This document shows, piece after piece, positions 50,101 through 61,674 of a DNA stretch of 64,000 bases; position 1 is the first letter of the stretch, and each line of letters begins with the position of its first letter. Below the pieces are notes generated by a model that saw only the letters and a program-made list of their open reading frames with translations, was not told the origin of the DNA and did not search any database. This stretch comes from Cordylochernes scorpioides (lineage: Eukaryota; Arthropoda; Arachnida; Pseudoscorpiones; Chernetidae), in NCBI GenBank assembly GCA_030710605.1, contig CP092863.1, forward strand, positions 138,106,994 through 138,170,993. The letters run 5' to 3'. The translations under genes and the position numbers were made by a program.

Positions 50101-52013
50101 TGAGGAATTTACCTTCCTGGCCACGTAGAGATTTCTTTCTGGCCTGGCCACTGTGGACTTTACCTTCCTGGCCACGTAGAGATTTCTTTCTGGTTTGGCC
50201 ACTGTGGACTTTACCTTCCTGGCCACGTAGAGGTTTCTTTCTGGCCTGGCCACTGTGGACTTTACCTTCCTGGCCACGTAGAGATTTCTTTCTGGTTTGG
50301 CCACTCTGGACTTTACCTTCCTGGCCACGTAGAGATTTCTTTCTGGCCTGGCCACTGTGGACTTTACCTTCCTGGCCACGTAGAGGTTTCTTTCTGGCCT
50401 GGCCACTGTGGACTTTACCTTCCTGGCCACGTAGAGATTTCTTTCTGGCCTGGCCACTGTGGCCTTTACCTTCCTGGGCACGTAGAGATTTCTTTCTGGT
50501 TTGGCCACTGTGGACTTTACCTTCCTGGCCACGTAGAGATTTCTTTCTGGCCTGGCCACTGAGGAATTTACCTTCCTGGCCACGTAGAGCTTTATTTCTG
50601 GCCTGGCCACTGTGGACTTTACCTTCCTGGCCACGTAGAGATTTCTTTCTGGTTTGGCCACTGTGGACTTTACCTTTCTGGCCACGTAGAGATTTCTTTC
50701 TGGCCTGGCCACTGAGGAATTTACCTTCCTGGCCACGTAGAGCTTTATTTCTGGCCTGGCCACTGTGGACTTTACCTTCCTGGCCACGTAGAGATTTCTT
50801 TCTGGTTTGGCCACTGTGGACTTTACCTTTCTGGCCACGTAGAGATTTCTTTCTGGCCTGGCCACTGAGGAATTTACCTTCCTGGCCACGTAGAGATTTC
50901 TTTCTGGCCTGGCCACTGAGGAATTTACCTTCCTGGCCACGTAGAGATTTCTTTCTGGCCTGGCCACTGTGGACTTTACCTTCCTGGCCACGTAGAGATT
51001 TCTTTCTGGCCTGGCCACTGTGGACTTTACCTTCCTGGCCACGTAGAGATTTCTTTCTGGCCTGGCCACTGTGGACTTTACCTTCCTGGCCACGTAGAGA
51101 TTTCTTTCTGGCCTGGCCACTGAGGAATTTACCTTCCTGGCCACGTAGAGGTTTCTTTCTGGCCTGGCCACTGTGGACTTTACCTTCCTGGCCACGTAGA
51201 GATTTCTTTCTGGCCTGGCCACTGTGGACTTTACCTTCCTGGCCACGTAGAGATTTCTTTCTGGTTTGGCCACTGTGGACTTTACCTTTCTGGTCATGTA
51301 GAGATTTCTTTCTGGCCTGGCCACTGAGGAATTTACCTTCCTGGCCACGTAGAGATTTCTTTCTGGCCTGGCCACTGTGGACTTTACCTTCCTGGCCACG
51401 TAGAGGTTTCTTTCTGGCCTGGCCACTGTGGACTTTACCTTCCTGGCCACGTAGAGATTTCTTTCTGGCCTGGCCACTGAGGAATTTACCTTCCTGGCCA
51501 CGTAGAGATTTCTTTCTGGCCTGGCCACTGTGGACTTTACCTTCCTGGCCACGTAGAGATTTCTTTCTGGTTTGGCCACTGTGGACTTTACCTTCCTGGC
51601 CACGTAGAGATTTCTTTCTGGCCTGGCCACTGTGGACTTTACCTTCCTGGCCACGTAGAGATTTCTTTCTGGCCTGGCCACTGTGGACTTTACCTTCCTG
51701 GCCACGTAGAGATTTCTTTCTGGTTTGGCCACTGTGGACTTTACCTTCCTGGCCACGTAGAGATTTCTTTCTGGCCTGGCCACTGTGGACTTTACCTTCC
51801 TGGCCACGTAGAGATTTCTTTCTGGCCTGGCCACTGAGGAATTTACCTTCCTGGCCACGTAGAGATTTCTTTCTGGCCTGGCCACTGTGGACTTTACCTT
51901 CCTGGCCACGTAGAGATTTATTTCTGGCCTGGCCACTGTGGACTTTACCTTCCTGGTCACGTAGAGATTTCTTTCTGGCCTGACCACCGAAGAAATTATC
52001 TTCTTGGCCTGGC
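47198..52013. repeat. Minisatellite: 51-bp unit, about 94 copies
   Basis: The unit on the plus strand contains TTTACCTTCCTGGCCACGTA, GAGATTTCTTTCTGGCCTGG and CCACTGTGGAC. Variants alternate at a few sites (GTGGACTTT or GAGGAATTT, GAGATTT or GAGGTTT, GGCCTGG or GGTTTGG) and blocks of units recur, which points to unequal exchange. The unit itself looks like two related halves of about 25 bp, each with CTGGCCA. Because 51 is divisible by three, a minus-strand frame stays open for 1587 codons (47224-51987) as a 17-residue repeat (RNLYVARKVKSTVARPE). It has no ATG start: a TGA lies upstream. It also contains a one-base insertion near 49728 and a one-base deletion near 49320, so I do not call it a gene. 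Confidence 0.93.
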
Positions 52014-52399
52014 TATCACCACCTCACTACCTGTACGTAAGTTTGGTAATGTTGGGTCTCCCAATTACCTCGCTAAAATTGAAAATAGCGAGCGTGGAGC
52101 ACTTTTTACTCCAAAGAAAGGGAAGTAAAAAAAAAAAAAAAAAAAGGAGAAAAGGGAAAGAAAAAGCTCAATTATCAAGGAAGAAAAATACGTTTTTAAA
52201 AACACGCCCTTTGAAAAGAGAGAGAGTAAAAGAAAGAAAGAAGTGGTGCGCAACACTTTGAAGAAAACAATGCTAATGGCGTCGAGGAAAGGAAAAATTC
52301 AAAATTGCTTTCCACTCGACGGTAAGGTTTATTTTTAGAGGGCCAAGTGGATGGAGGGGGACCTAGATAAGATGGAGGGAAATAATGGCACCTTCCCTG

Positions 52400-52812
52400 T
52401 GGGGTTTGGCAACTTATTGATGCGTGGGGAAGACCCTACAGGTGTTAATTGGAGGTATGTGGGACATTTCATTCTTCTATATAGACTTTGATGACTTATA
52501 GATATGAAGGGAATATCCTAGGAGAGACTATACAGGTGTTAATTGGAGGTATGTGGGACACTTCATTCTTCTATATAGACTTTGATGACTTATAGATGCG
52601 AGGGGAAGATTCTAGGAGAGACTATACAGGTGTTGCTTGGAACGGTATGTGTGGGATAGGTCAATCTTCCCTGTAGGGTTTGGAAGTTTATTTATGTGTG
52701 AGAAAGATCGCTGAAAGACCTTTCAGGTATTAGTTGAAGGTATGTGGAATAGATAGATCTTCAATGTAATCCTAGGAGATCCTACAGGTGTTAGTTGGAG
52801 GGGTATGTGGAA
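52400..52812. repeat. Diverged tandem repeat, about 93 bp
   Basis: CAGGTGTTAATTGGAGG recurs at about 52439, 52532, 52625, 52726 and 52788, with ATAGACTTTGATGACTTATA between the first copies. The later copies are diverged. Confidence 0.7.
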
Positions 52813-52814
52813 TA

Positions 52815-53050
52815 GATACACTCATGGACAAAACTTAAACAAGTGGAAATATGTGCAGCATATAAAAGCAGAATGATACAATACAGTATTGGAGCTCTAA
52901 AAAGGCGGTCTGGTAGATTGAATTGGCGAAACCGCTGGGAAGGTTCACCACTAATGCCAAGCCCTCCCAATATTTTTCATCGCAGTAAGGACAGTAGAAG
53001 TTTGATTTATTTGTGAAAAGAAACATTCGCGTCTTAATGTCTTCATTCGT
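52815..53050. repeat. MITE end and repeat X, interrupted by the Tc1 element
   Basis: CACTCATGGACAAAACTTAAAC then repeat X (GGCGAAACCGCTGGGAAGG). The other side resumes at 54549 with AGATGGCGCATTATTG, so the transposon entered an existing repeat X copy. Confidence 0.6.
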
Positions 53051-53054
53051 TATA

Positions 53055-54546
53055 CACTGGTGTCCAAAAAATAAGAAACCTTTGTTTTTTAATGATATGT
53101 TTTAAAATATACAACGCTAAAAGCTAAAAAGTAATTTAATTAGGTATTTTAAGTCGTAGAATTTATTTATCGCAACCATTCGATTCGGTAAAATTGAAAA
53201 TATGCACATTTTTGCTCGTCTTTATAAGTATGCTATTTGGCGTGTCGTTTACCCCATCTAAGAATGGTCCAATTATAATTTTATTTAATCCTTAGTTAAT
53301 TATGAGTATACGAAATATTTTAGCAGATGATTTAAAATGGAGAGCTGTTGAAAGAATGGAGGCAGGGCAATCACAAGTTGAAGTAGCAAAATGGCTAAAT
53401 GTGAATAAATCTGTGGTCAGCAAAATATGGAAACAGTTCATTGAGACAGGAACCATCAAAAGAAAAGAAGGTTCTGGTAGAAAAAGAAAAACAGCTACCT
53501 CTGAAGACCGTTATCTGGTCGTAACTGCCAAGCGCCATAGGGAGATGACAGCTATTCAACTCTCTAATGAACTCTCAAGTGCTACTGGAACGAGAATTTC
53601 AAGACAAACTGTTTACCGAAGGCTTCACGAAGGTGCTCTTTATGCAAGATGACCAATGGTCTGTATCCCTTTAACCTCTGCTCACAGGAGAGCCTGCTTG
53701 AATTGGTGCTTGGAACATCACGCCTGGACTCATGATCAGTGGGCCAATGTTCTCTTCAGTGACGAGTCAAGATTTAGTTTAAACACAGATTCTCGACGAG
53801 TTTTCATCTGGAGGGAGCCTGGAACCCGCTATCATCCCAGTAACATCAGGGAAATAGACAGTTTTAGAGGGGGCAGTCTCTTAGTCTGGGCTGGCATCAG
53901 TTCTAGCAGACGCACACCCCTCCACATTTTTTCTGGGGGCACATTAACTGCCCAAAGGTACAGGGACGAGATCCTTGAGCCCTATCTAAGACCTTATAGA
54001 GATCAAATTGGTCACAATTTAATTTTAATGGACGATAATGCTCGTCCGCATAGGGCTAGGCTAGTCAATGAATATCTCCAGAGTGAAAATATTCGAAGGA
54101 TGGATTGGCCAGCCAGATCTCCGGACCTGAATCCAATAGAGCATGTGTGGGATGCTCTAGGGAGGCGTATTGGAGCTCGTCACCCCTCTCCCAGAACCCT
54201 CGTTGAGCTAAGAACTGTTCTATTGGAGGAGTGGGGTTTACTACCCCTGGACCTCCTCCAAAGCCTGGTAAACAGTATGAGGGCTCGCTGGGAGACCTTG
54301 ATAGCTGTTAGAGGTGATCATACTCCCTATTGATATCTTATTTCTTTAAGATCTGGAACCTTAGCTTTGGGTATGTTGGTAATAATTTGCATATTTCATA
54401 ATTTCAAATATTTTTTAAATTTTCATATAGCTAGTCAAATTCTCCATAGTTTAAACTATTTGTATACCAAATTTTATATTTGTTAATAAATTAGCTTTTG
54501 AGATATTTCAATATTGGTTAAGTTTCTTATTTTTTGGACACCAGTG
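53055..54546 (+). mobile_element. Tc1/mariner transposon, nearly intact
   Basis: 1492 bp with inverted ends CACTGGTGTCCAAAAAATAA that appear identical for about 25 bp, and TA at 53053-53054 and 54547-54548. It carries a transposase with one nonsense codon. Distinct in sequence from the element at 98-1516. Confidence 0.93.
53302..54333 (+). pseudogene. Tc1/mariner transposase with a single in-frame stop
   Basis: The frame from ATG 53302 to TGA 54331 is 343 codons long and interrupted once, by TGA at 53650-53652 between YAR and PMVC, probably a C to T change in an arginine codon (CGA). The N-terminal helix-turn-helix (VEVAKWLNVNKSVVSKIWKQ) and basic linker (RKRKT) are present. Catalytic residues D154 (FSDESRF), D245 (MDDNARPH) and E280 (NPIEHVWD) are kept, with 34 residues between the last two, the classical Tc1 spacing. 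It could not make a full protein without readthrough. Its ends may still be mobilised by a related enzyme. Confidence 0.92.
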
Positions 54547-54574
54547 TATATAGATGGCGCATTATTGCTTTGTA

Positions 54575-54835
54575 TTAGAAGTAATTTTGTTCACACTTGG
54601 TTATCTCGTGTGACTTCACTAAAGACCACCGTGTATCAAATATCTTACATAGTTATTGTCTGAATCCCGATATACATACTAAAAGGTACAACTTCCTTAA
54701 GTTTTGTTCACACTTGGTTATCTCGTGTGTCTTCACTAAAGGCCACGGTAATATCTTTCAGAGTCATTGTCTGAATCCCGATATACATGCTGAAAGGTAC
54801 AACTTCCTTAAGTTTTGTCTCTATGAGTGTATATG
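54575..54835 (-). repeat. Two reversed units of the 111-bp repeat
   Basis: GTTCACACTTGGTTATCTCG recurs at 54588 and 54705, with GTCTGAATCCCGATATACAT. It ends at CTATGAGTGTA, the MITE end. Confidence 0.7.
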
Positions 54836-54881
54836 TTTTTTCTGAAAAAAAAAAATGAAAAATGCTTGTATCGAAACGTCG

Positions 54882-54948
54882 ATATGGTCAAAAGTGCCAT
54901 TTTTGTATATATATATATATATACAAAAATGGCACTTTTGACCATTGA
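54882..54948. repeat. Perfect hairpin with TATATA loop
   Basis: ATGGTCAAAAGTGCCATTTT and its mirror around an alternating TA tract, preceded by ATCGAAACGTCGAT, possibly a ribozyme-like relic. Confidence 0.75.
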
Positions 54949-54999
54949 CCTTTATATATATATATAAAGTCACTGACCGACAAGACCTGCTGTTTGGAA

Positions 55000-55660
55000 G
55001 ATAATCAAAGAACGGTTTTGTTCACTGATAAGTATACTTAAAATGGCGTACAACTAAAAAACCTGAAGTTGAATATATACAAGTACGTAATACTATTTAT
55101 TCTTTTAAAAATAATTTTCCTTTTTTTTTTAAATAAATGGCGGGCTATTGTCTTGTGCGCCTTTACTTTTTTAATTCTGAGGCTAGGATTTAGGCTGTTT
55201 GGTATGACTCCAGGAAAGCAAGGGTTTCTTTGAATGATACGTTGGTTTACAAACACCTTTACGTTTGTGGCAAACTAAAGTGAGTATCTACATGCCATTC
55301 TGATTGGGTCAACGGACACTACAGCCAAACCAGAGCATGAACACCACCATATTAAGGACATAAAAAAAGTAGGTTATACGTCTAAAATTCAAACGGCAGC
55401 CAAATCCGCCCAATCATTTTTTGAAGTTATCACTGCTTACTTTTCCTCATTTCAGTATAATTGCAAGGTTACGTGACAAATTAACTTGTGATCAATCCCT
55501 CTTTGCATTTATTCAGCTAATACTGGCCGATTTAAACCGAATTATATCAAGGAAGTCAGCGTAGATACTAATGTCGACCTAGTATTAATATTAAATATAT
55601 ATATGTAGTAACCCAGGCTCCTGGAGCGTATCCATAGATCACCAACTATCCGGGCTATCC
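55000..55660. other. No supported feature
   Basis: Mixed-composition sequence with short unrelated open frames and no recognised repeat. Confidence 0.4.
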
Positions 55661-55666
55661 TGCGGT

Positions 55667-55922
55667 TTAGAGTCTGTCTTCCTTAGTGAACAAGTCCATC
55701 AAGTGTCTCCAGGCCAGTCTTGGTAGGTTCAAGAGGGCAGTGCTGTTGAAAGAAGACAGTCCAAGAAGTGTCTGGAATCGCTGTAGTTGGAATGCTGGGA
55801 CATGCTCCACGGTTTGCTCTTACACTTGACAATGTGAACATGTTGGATCAGGGAGATGTTTTATTCTGGCCATATCGGCTTGGATATATCTATGTCCTGA
55901 TAGTAGGGTTGTGATTGATGCT
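55667..55922 (-). pseudogene. LINE ORF2 C-terminal remnant
   Basis: On the minus strand LLSGHRYIQADMARIKHLPD, CSHCQV, stop, EQTVEHVPAFQLQRFQTLLG then LNLPRLAWRHLMDLF. This is the CX2C...H motif region after RT in LINEs such as the jockey/R1/CR1-like groups. The zinc motif is broken by an in-frame TAA. Old copy. Confidence 0.65.
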
Positions 55923-56810
55923 AATATATATGGGCGGTGATATTATACTGGCGTGCAAAACACAATAAAACGATGATTTTTCAAATTAAAGAAGAATTAT
56001 TAAAATAAATTAACTATATCTATATATATGTACATATCTCCAATATAACTTTGTAAATTCTCATTTCTCTAGCCCCTTCTTTTCCACCCATATGCTGTAT
56101 CTGCCAGGAGAATATGTATATAGGACTAAAGGTCTTAATAAAGGCATTGAGAGTGAGATTGATTGGAAAAATATTAATATAAAAATTTGCATATATATTG
56201 ATATTACATATTGGGTTGGTAATATGTAAATAGGAGAGCCCAGATTCTCACACGATGGAGAAACGGGGGAGTGGAAGAATGTCAACAACAACAACAGGAA
56301 GAATGAGGCGGAGACACAAAGACGCTAGCCAGGGCCAAGGCCGCTCCAAGGACCATGGAAGGAGGGGGAGGAGTTACATAAAGGAAGGACAGGCGCTCAA
56401 TTCAAGGCGACGTGCTTGGGAAGCTAACTTCATCTCTCCGCTGCTTCCTTCACACCAGCTCCCCAGATTATTCCCATAAAAGACGTCCTTGCGATACTGG
56501 TGCTCGGCGGTACACTACATTTGGAAGGTTACAGAGAGGAATAGCATTGTCAGTGTTAGATGGTACTACAGTATGTATTACGGGGGGGAAAGACAGAAGG
56601 CGATTTTTTGGTACAGTAGAACCTACACGAGAGGACACCTCTCTACACAGGACTGCTCAGAGATACAATGTCACTACAATAGGAAAACTAAAGAGCATGC
56701 GATACTTGTGCTTGGAGATACAATGTCACTACAATAGGAATGATAACAGAACATGCGATACTTTTTTAAGGAGGGAAAGACAGAAAGCGAAAATTTTCTT
56801 TTATATGGTA

Positions 56811-56991
56811 CAGTAGAACTTTCACGAGAGGACACTCCCACTAGAGGACACATCTCTACAAAGGACAGTTTTCATTTACAAAATTACCATTTTTACTATT
56901 TTAATACTCTCCGGTAAGAGGACATCTCTCCCTAAAGGACATTTTGGCTCTGTAATTAGGTGTTGTCTTTTACAGAGAGGTAGTTTTACTG
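56811..56991. mobile_element. MITE of the 14665 type
   Basis: CAGTAGAACTTTCACGAGAG at the left and GGTAGTTTTACTG at the right. A partial copy lies just upstream at 56614-56655. Confidence 0.72.
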
Positions 56992-57369
56992 TGTATCGTT
57001 TCACGAGCTTTCAAGCGCCATGGTCCTTCGACTAGTGAAAACTTTCAAAAAGGTTAAATTTACATCAGTTGAAGAACTGGAGGTTTGAAAGTTCCGTGAA
57101 ACGGTCGGCCAATAAAAGAAACGTTTCGGCTTCGGCTTTTTCCCGTAATTGAGCTTTTCTCGGCGGTTATTCCTCGCAACTACTACAGTATGTGGTGGAT
57201 ATAAAGTTTACTAGCATGAGCTTGTAGGTACAATAGGAAGGCTACAGATTATATATGCTATTCTTGTTTGACGGTACAATCAATACTCCTGCAATAAGAA
57301 AACTCACGAACAGCTGCTCCCGTATCAATATATCTACAGAGAACAAGAACAAAACGACCCATATACGCT

Positions 57370-57617
57370 AGCTGATAAAGTTAATAAAATAACGAAAACT
57401 GACGTTTGCTGGACATGTGATGCAAGGATCAGCAGGAGAGACATTGCTGAGAGTGTTGGAGGGAAAGTTCCGGGGGAAGAGATCGAGGGGAAGGAGACGA
57501 CAGGGATACACAGACGATCTAAAACAATGGACTGGACGACACGAGGAGATGAAGAAATGGCGGAGGAAGTATGGAGAGACCATGTGGCCCACCCTCAGTA
57601 GAGGAAGATACTGAAGG
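57370..57617 (+). pseudogene. LINE ORF C-terminal fragment
   Basis: KLTFAGHVMQGSAGETLLRV followed by LEGKFRGKRSRGRRRQGYTD and LKQWTG. The GH-V-MRG-S and GKR-RGR-R blocks mark the tail after RT in many LINEs. The stop at 57615 falls in a short tandem repeat. Confidence 0.65.
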
Positions 57618-57735
57618 AGGGAGATATGGAGAGACCATGTGTCCCACCCTCAATAGAGGAAGACACTGAAGGGGAGAGATATGGAGAGACCATGTGGCCC
57701 ACCCTCAGTAGAGGAAGGCACTGAAGGAAGGAAGG
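57560..57735. repeat. Tandem repeat of about 63 bp, three copies
   Basis: TATGGAGAGACCATGTG, CCCACCCTCA and TAGAGGAAG recur three times across the end of the LINE fragment. Confidence 0.8.
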
Positions 57736-58296
57736 AATATCCCACAGAATCCACGACAACGCCGGCTGGAACCAAGGAAGACTACATGTGATGATGAGGG
57801 AGGAGACCAGCAATTACCTTCTGGGGCGGATGATTAATTACCCCGAGAATTTTCTTCCAATAGATCTGAAAGGTGAAAGTGTATCGACCGAAAGGGGCCA
57901 GAAATTACAATTCCAACGTTTTCCCCATCTTACTTCCGTCTTGACGGCGCGGGGTACCGTTTGCAACTAAATCTAAACTTTTGTGATCTTCTTCAGTAGT
58001 TGTGTTTTAAAAATAAAAGGATTAAGTTTAAAATGATCTTTATATTATTGTAAATGTTCTAATATCGGGGTTATATAGGTTGGTGATCTCTCTAAATAAC
58101 GATGATAATTGAAGTTTAAACTATTTTTAATCCACGTAGATAAATAACAAGAAGTTTTGAGTGAAGGAGAGAAATGTTTCTTTTATTATGGGAATAGAAA
58201 AACACACAAGCTTCAAACCTCGCTGTTCTTCTATAGATGTACCTGCAGTCCTGGATCTTTCCAGTTGGTCTCGAGGACCACGCCATCACCATCTCC

Positions 58297-58410
58297 TCAG
58301 CGGTGAAGTACGCTATCTACGTTTTCTTCGTAGATCACGAAATACGTGGTGTCGCTGGAGACCCGCTGGTGATTCTCCACCAAACTCTGTAGCGCTGTCA
58401 GAGGCGCCAT
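58297..58410 (-). CDS. Possible small exon or ORF
   Basis: A GC-richer island of about 170 bp in AT-rich DNA. On the minus strand ATG at 58410 opens a 37-codon frame (MAPLTALQSLVENHQRVSSD at the start) ending at TGA 58297. Several GT dinucleotides inside could be donors. A TATTTAAA motif lies about 65 bp upstream. It might be a first exon of a minus-strand gene, conceivably the missing OATP start, but nothing proves this. Confidence 0.2.
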   Translation of the reverse strand: MAPLTALQSLVENHQRVSSDTTYFVIYEENVDSVLHR

Positions 58411-58419
58411 GTTCTTTGT

Positions 58420-59440
58420 ACATAGTATGATGCATATATGTATAATTATCTTTTTTTTTTAAATAGTGAAGACTGTGCACTTTGCATATATTGACAAGAT
58501 GTCAATAAAATTATTTTAATTGTCAAATTGTCTATAGATGTACCTTCTAATGATTGGAATTACACATGTAGACGAGAACCACGTGATTTGTAAGCTTGAG
58601 AGTTTTACCGTTACAATATTTTTTTTTTTAAAGAAACATTTCTCCATTAAAGGTTTGGTTATAAGTGAAGTTGATCGCTGGCGGTGTTCTAGCTAGGTGA
58701 GATAACCACGGTGGGAATAAGAGGAATGCTAAAAGAGACTAAAGATAAACGTGATGAGTTTCTTTATTAAAATTAAGATGACATTTCCACATGGATAATT
58801 GGAGGGATTTCTTACATATAAGTTTCTTGTATCGTTCCAAATATTGAAAGTTTTGATACAAAAGGATAAGAGTATGTAAATGCTTATACTGTAAGTGCTT
58901 ATCATGTGGAGGTAGTTCTATCGTTTGTACTTAAAATTATAAACCCAATCCTATTTGGTTACTTACACTTACTGGTAGGTTTGGACTTATGCGAGAATCA
59001 GGAAGATTGAAACCATTATATTATGTGATGTAAATGGACTTAGAGTTACGCAGACGTATAAAAATAATTAAATTGTGTATATATTTATTTATTGGGTTTT
59101 GACTAGAGACTAGAGTAAATATATTCTGTCGAGAGATATGTAAATCAAAATTGTTTAATTTTGAGATTAAATTTGTTTTGTTAAATTGCTTCTATGTAAA
59201 TATTTTTAAAGAAGGAAAAAAACATCTTTTTTTTTATAAGTTCTGATAATTTTTATAGCTAGAGGGATACATCTTCAAGAAAATAACAATATGGAAGCAA
59301 AAACGGCTTAATACGAGTTTCGAAATCGGATCTTATTTGCATAAAATCGATCATTTATATCAGCAGGCCACTAATCTTCTTCATAGCTCAATGAATATAG
59401 AACTTGCATTGCCTCTATATTTCATCTAAACAAACACAAC
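58420..59440. other. No gene; SINE fragment near 58870-59010
   Basis: AT-rich. Positions 58870-59010 weakly match the reversed SINE family 1 middle (CCTATTTGGTTACTTACACT, GAGAATCAGGA). Confidence 0.45.
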
Positions 59441-59469
59441 GTATATCTCTCACCATACAGCCATCTTTA

Positions 59470-60560
59470 TATATGGCATAATGGCAAGTCTTGGTGCTCT
59501 ATCTCACAGCTCCCATAATAACAGCTAACTTGAACTGATGGTAGAATATTCCATGATGGTCATCTAAAAGGTCATCAAAACTTAAAACCTAGGCTTAGGT
59601 CAACATAGAAGTTCCCTCTTTTCTATAATTCGCTTTGAAAATTAGAAACTATTTCAGACGCGTTTGATTCTTTTTTAAAATAAACAATTTCTACTGCCCT
59701 TACTGCAATGGAAAAGATTAATGGGAGGGCCTGGCTCATCAGTGGTGAACCCTCCCAGCGGTTTCGCTAGTTTAATCTACCATACCGCTGTTATATTGCA
59801 TTTTTCGATCTTCCTTTTATAGTGATACTGTTGCTAGACTCTTGGAATGGGTATTTTAGATGAACTATGGACATAAGCTTTGAGGACAGTAGAATTTCAT
59901 ACATTTATATAAATATATAATATGCATCGAGCAATCGCTCTTCCGCAGATATAGAAATTGTTTAATTTCAAAAATAATCTTACGCGTCTAAAATAGTTTC
60001 TAATTTTCATAACAGATGGCGCGCTAGTGCATCATAATATAATTCGCTTTAACAAGCAGCTTACACCTCATTACACAGTCTTCGTGATAACAGCAAACTT
60101 AAATTTCCTGATGGTAGAATAATCCATGAACGATGATCATCTAAAGGTCACCAAGATCTAGACGAACTTTCGGTCAACATAGAAGTTCCCATTACTCTAT
60201 AATTCGCTTTAAAAAGCAGCTTACAACTCATCACACAGTCTCCGTTATGACAGTAAATTTAACCTTCTTTAGTAGGAGAATTTTGGCGTGATGGTCATTT
60301 AAAGGTCATTAATACTTATGACCTAACCTTCGGTCAACATAGAAGTTCCATTTTCTTCTATAATTCGGTTTATCAAGCAGCTACACGACATCACACAGTC
60401 TCCGTGATAACAGCAAACTTAACCTTCCTTAATAGGAGAATCTTGGCGTGATGGTCATTTAAAGGTAATTAATACTTAAGACCTAACTTTCGGTCAACAT
60501 AGAAGTTCCATTTTCTTCTATAATTCGCTTTATCAAGCAGCTTACAACTCATCATACACT
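59470..60560. repeat. 160-bp tandem repeat (about five units), split by repeat X
   Basis: The landmark TATAATTCGCTTT falls at about 60041, 60201, 60361 and 60521, exact 160-bp spacing. Each unit contains CGGTCAACATAGAAGTTCC and CATCACACAGTCTCCGT. An earlier unit (59490-59640) is separated by the repeat X copy at 59636-60035. Confidence 0.85.
59636..60035 (-). mobile_element. Repeat X, full copy with inverted ends
   Basis: Ends GAAAATTAGAAACTATTTCA and, reversed, GAAAATTAGAAACTATTTTA form inverted repeats of about 50 bp ending near GACGCGT. The core GAGGGCCTGGCTCATCAGTG lies between. About 400 bp, inserted in a unit of the 160-bp array. Confidence 0.72.
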
Positions 60561-60579
60561 CTTCGTAATAACATCCTAG

Positions 60580-61430
60580 AAGCAAATGGCCTTCCAGGCT
60601 TTTCTGCCAATAAGCCACTATGCAAAGCATATGTCCTTCGCTGCTGTCCTGCTCATTAGCCAAGTAACGATATCTAAATTGGAGTTCGGATTTGGTACTC
60701 GGAAAAACCACCTTCCAGATTTGCCGAAGGATACATTCTAGAAGGAATCCTTAGTAAAAGAATATTGATGATCTAGTCAGCAAAAGGTCGCCACCTAACC
60801 AAATCTCACCACGCCAACTTACATTAAGACGGAGAGATGTTAATGAAATGGAAGGAGAAAATGACGGAAGCTATCTAGAGGTAAAGAGAACGGCAGATAA
60901 AAAAGTTGGAAAGAACCTTTCCCTTGGGCTGTATCCAAGTAAAAAAATCCATTAGTCTTCCTTTCCTCTAGTGACGGACTAAGTCCATCATTGAGCTGCT
61001 ATTTCTGTCTTCGAGCGGCGCTGTGTCAATTCCATATTTTGTGGTGGATGGACAAAGTGGGTGAAGGAATTCTTCAATCACTTTACTTCAGATTGATTTG
61101 TGGTTGGCAATGTTCACTAAAAATAACTCAAACGGTTGTTTTTTGGTAATGTTTATCGTTGTTTTCTCATATAATGCCCTCAAGGTCGAAGAGTTATGAC
61201 AAAAAAATGGCTTTAAATTATATAGAATCTTAAAAAAAAATCCTGTTTCCATTCTTTTAATAAGTGAGATAATAGAATGATCATTAATTGTATTTTACCT
61301 CTATTGACAGGTGTTACATTCTAGCACAGTTCGTGATTCGTCACCATCTCTTTTGTCTTGGCTATTTAGACATGAAGAGTCGAGTAGAAGTGGTTCACCC
61401 AAACATAGCAGAAAAGCGACTGTACACTCA
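60580..61430. other. No supported feature
   Basis: Mixed-composition sequence. Short frames without domains. Confidence 0.4.
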
Positions 61431-61674
61431 TGAACAAAACATAAGGAATATAGATGAAAATTTTGCCGGGAGGAAATTGATCTAAAGAGACAAGGGTCGC
61501 CTCTCCCGTCAAAATAGACGTCTAAAACCAGACGCCATCTATTGACCGTCGCCGCAACTAGCTGCCTCGGGTCGGTGACAAAGCCACAACACCAGCTTTA
61601 AAACATAAGGAAGTAGAGAGTATTTGATTTCGCCGGTCGTCTATATATATATATATATATATTAAAAATAAAAA

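Noticed and set aside
47224-51987. 1587-codon minus-strand ORF as a structural protein gene
   Set aside because: It is entirely tandem repeat, has no ATG (a stop lies just upstream of the array), and contains compensating indels. Unit length divisible by three is enough to explain the open frame.
52065-52261. Lysine-rich ORFs near 52.1 kb
   Set aside because: Low-complexity purine tract; open on both strands with no domain.
56255-56816. Short ORFs between 56.2 and 56.8 kb
   Set aside because: Overlapping frames in different registers across duplicated short segments and a MITE; no domain recognised.
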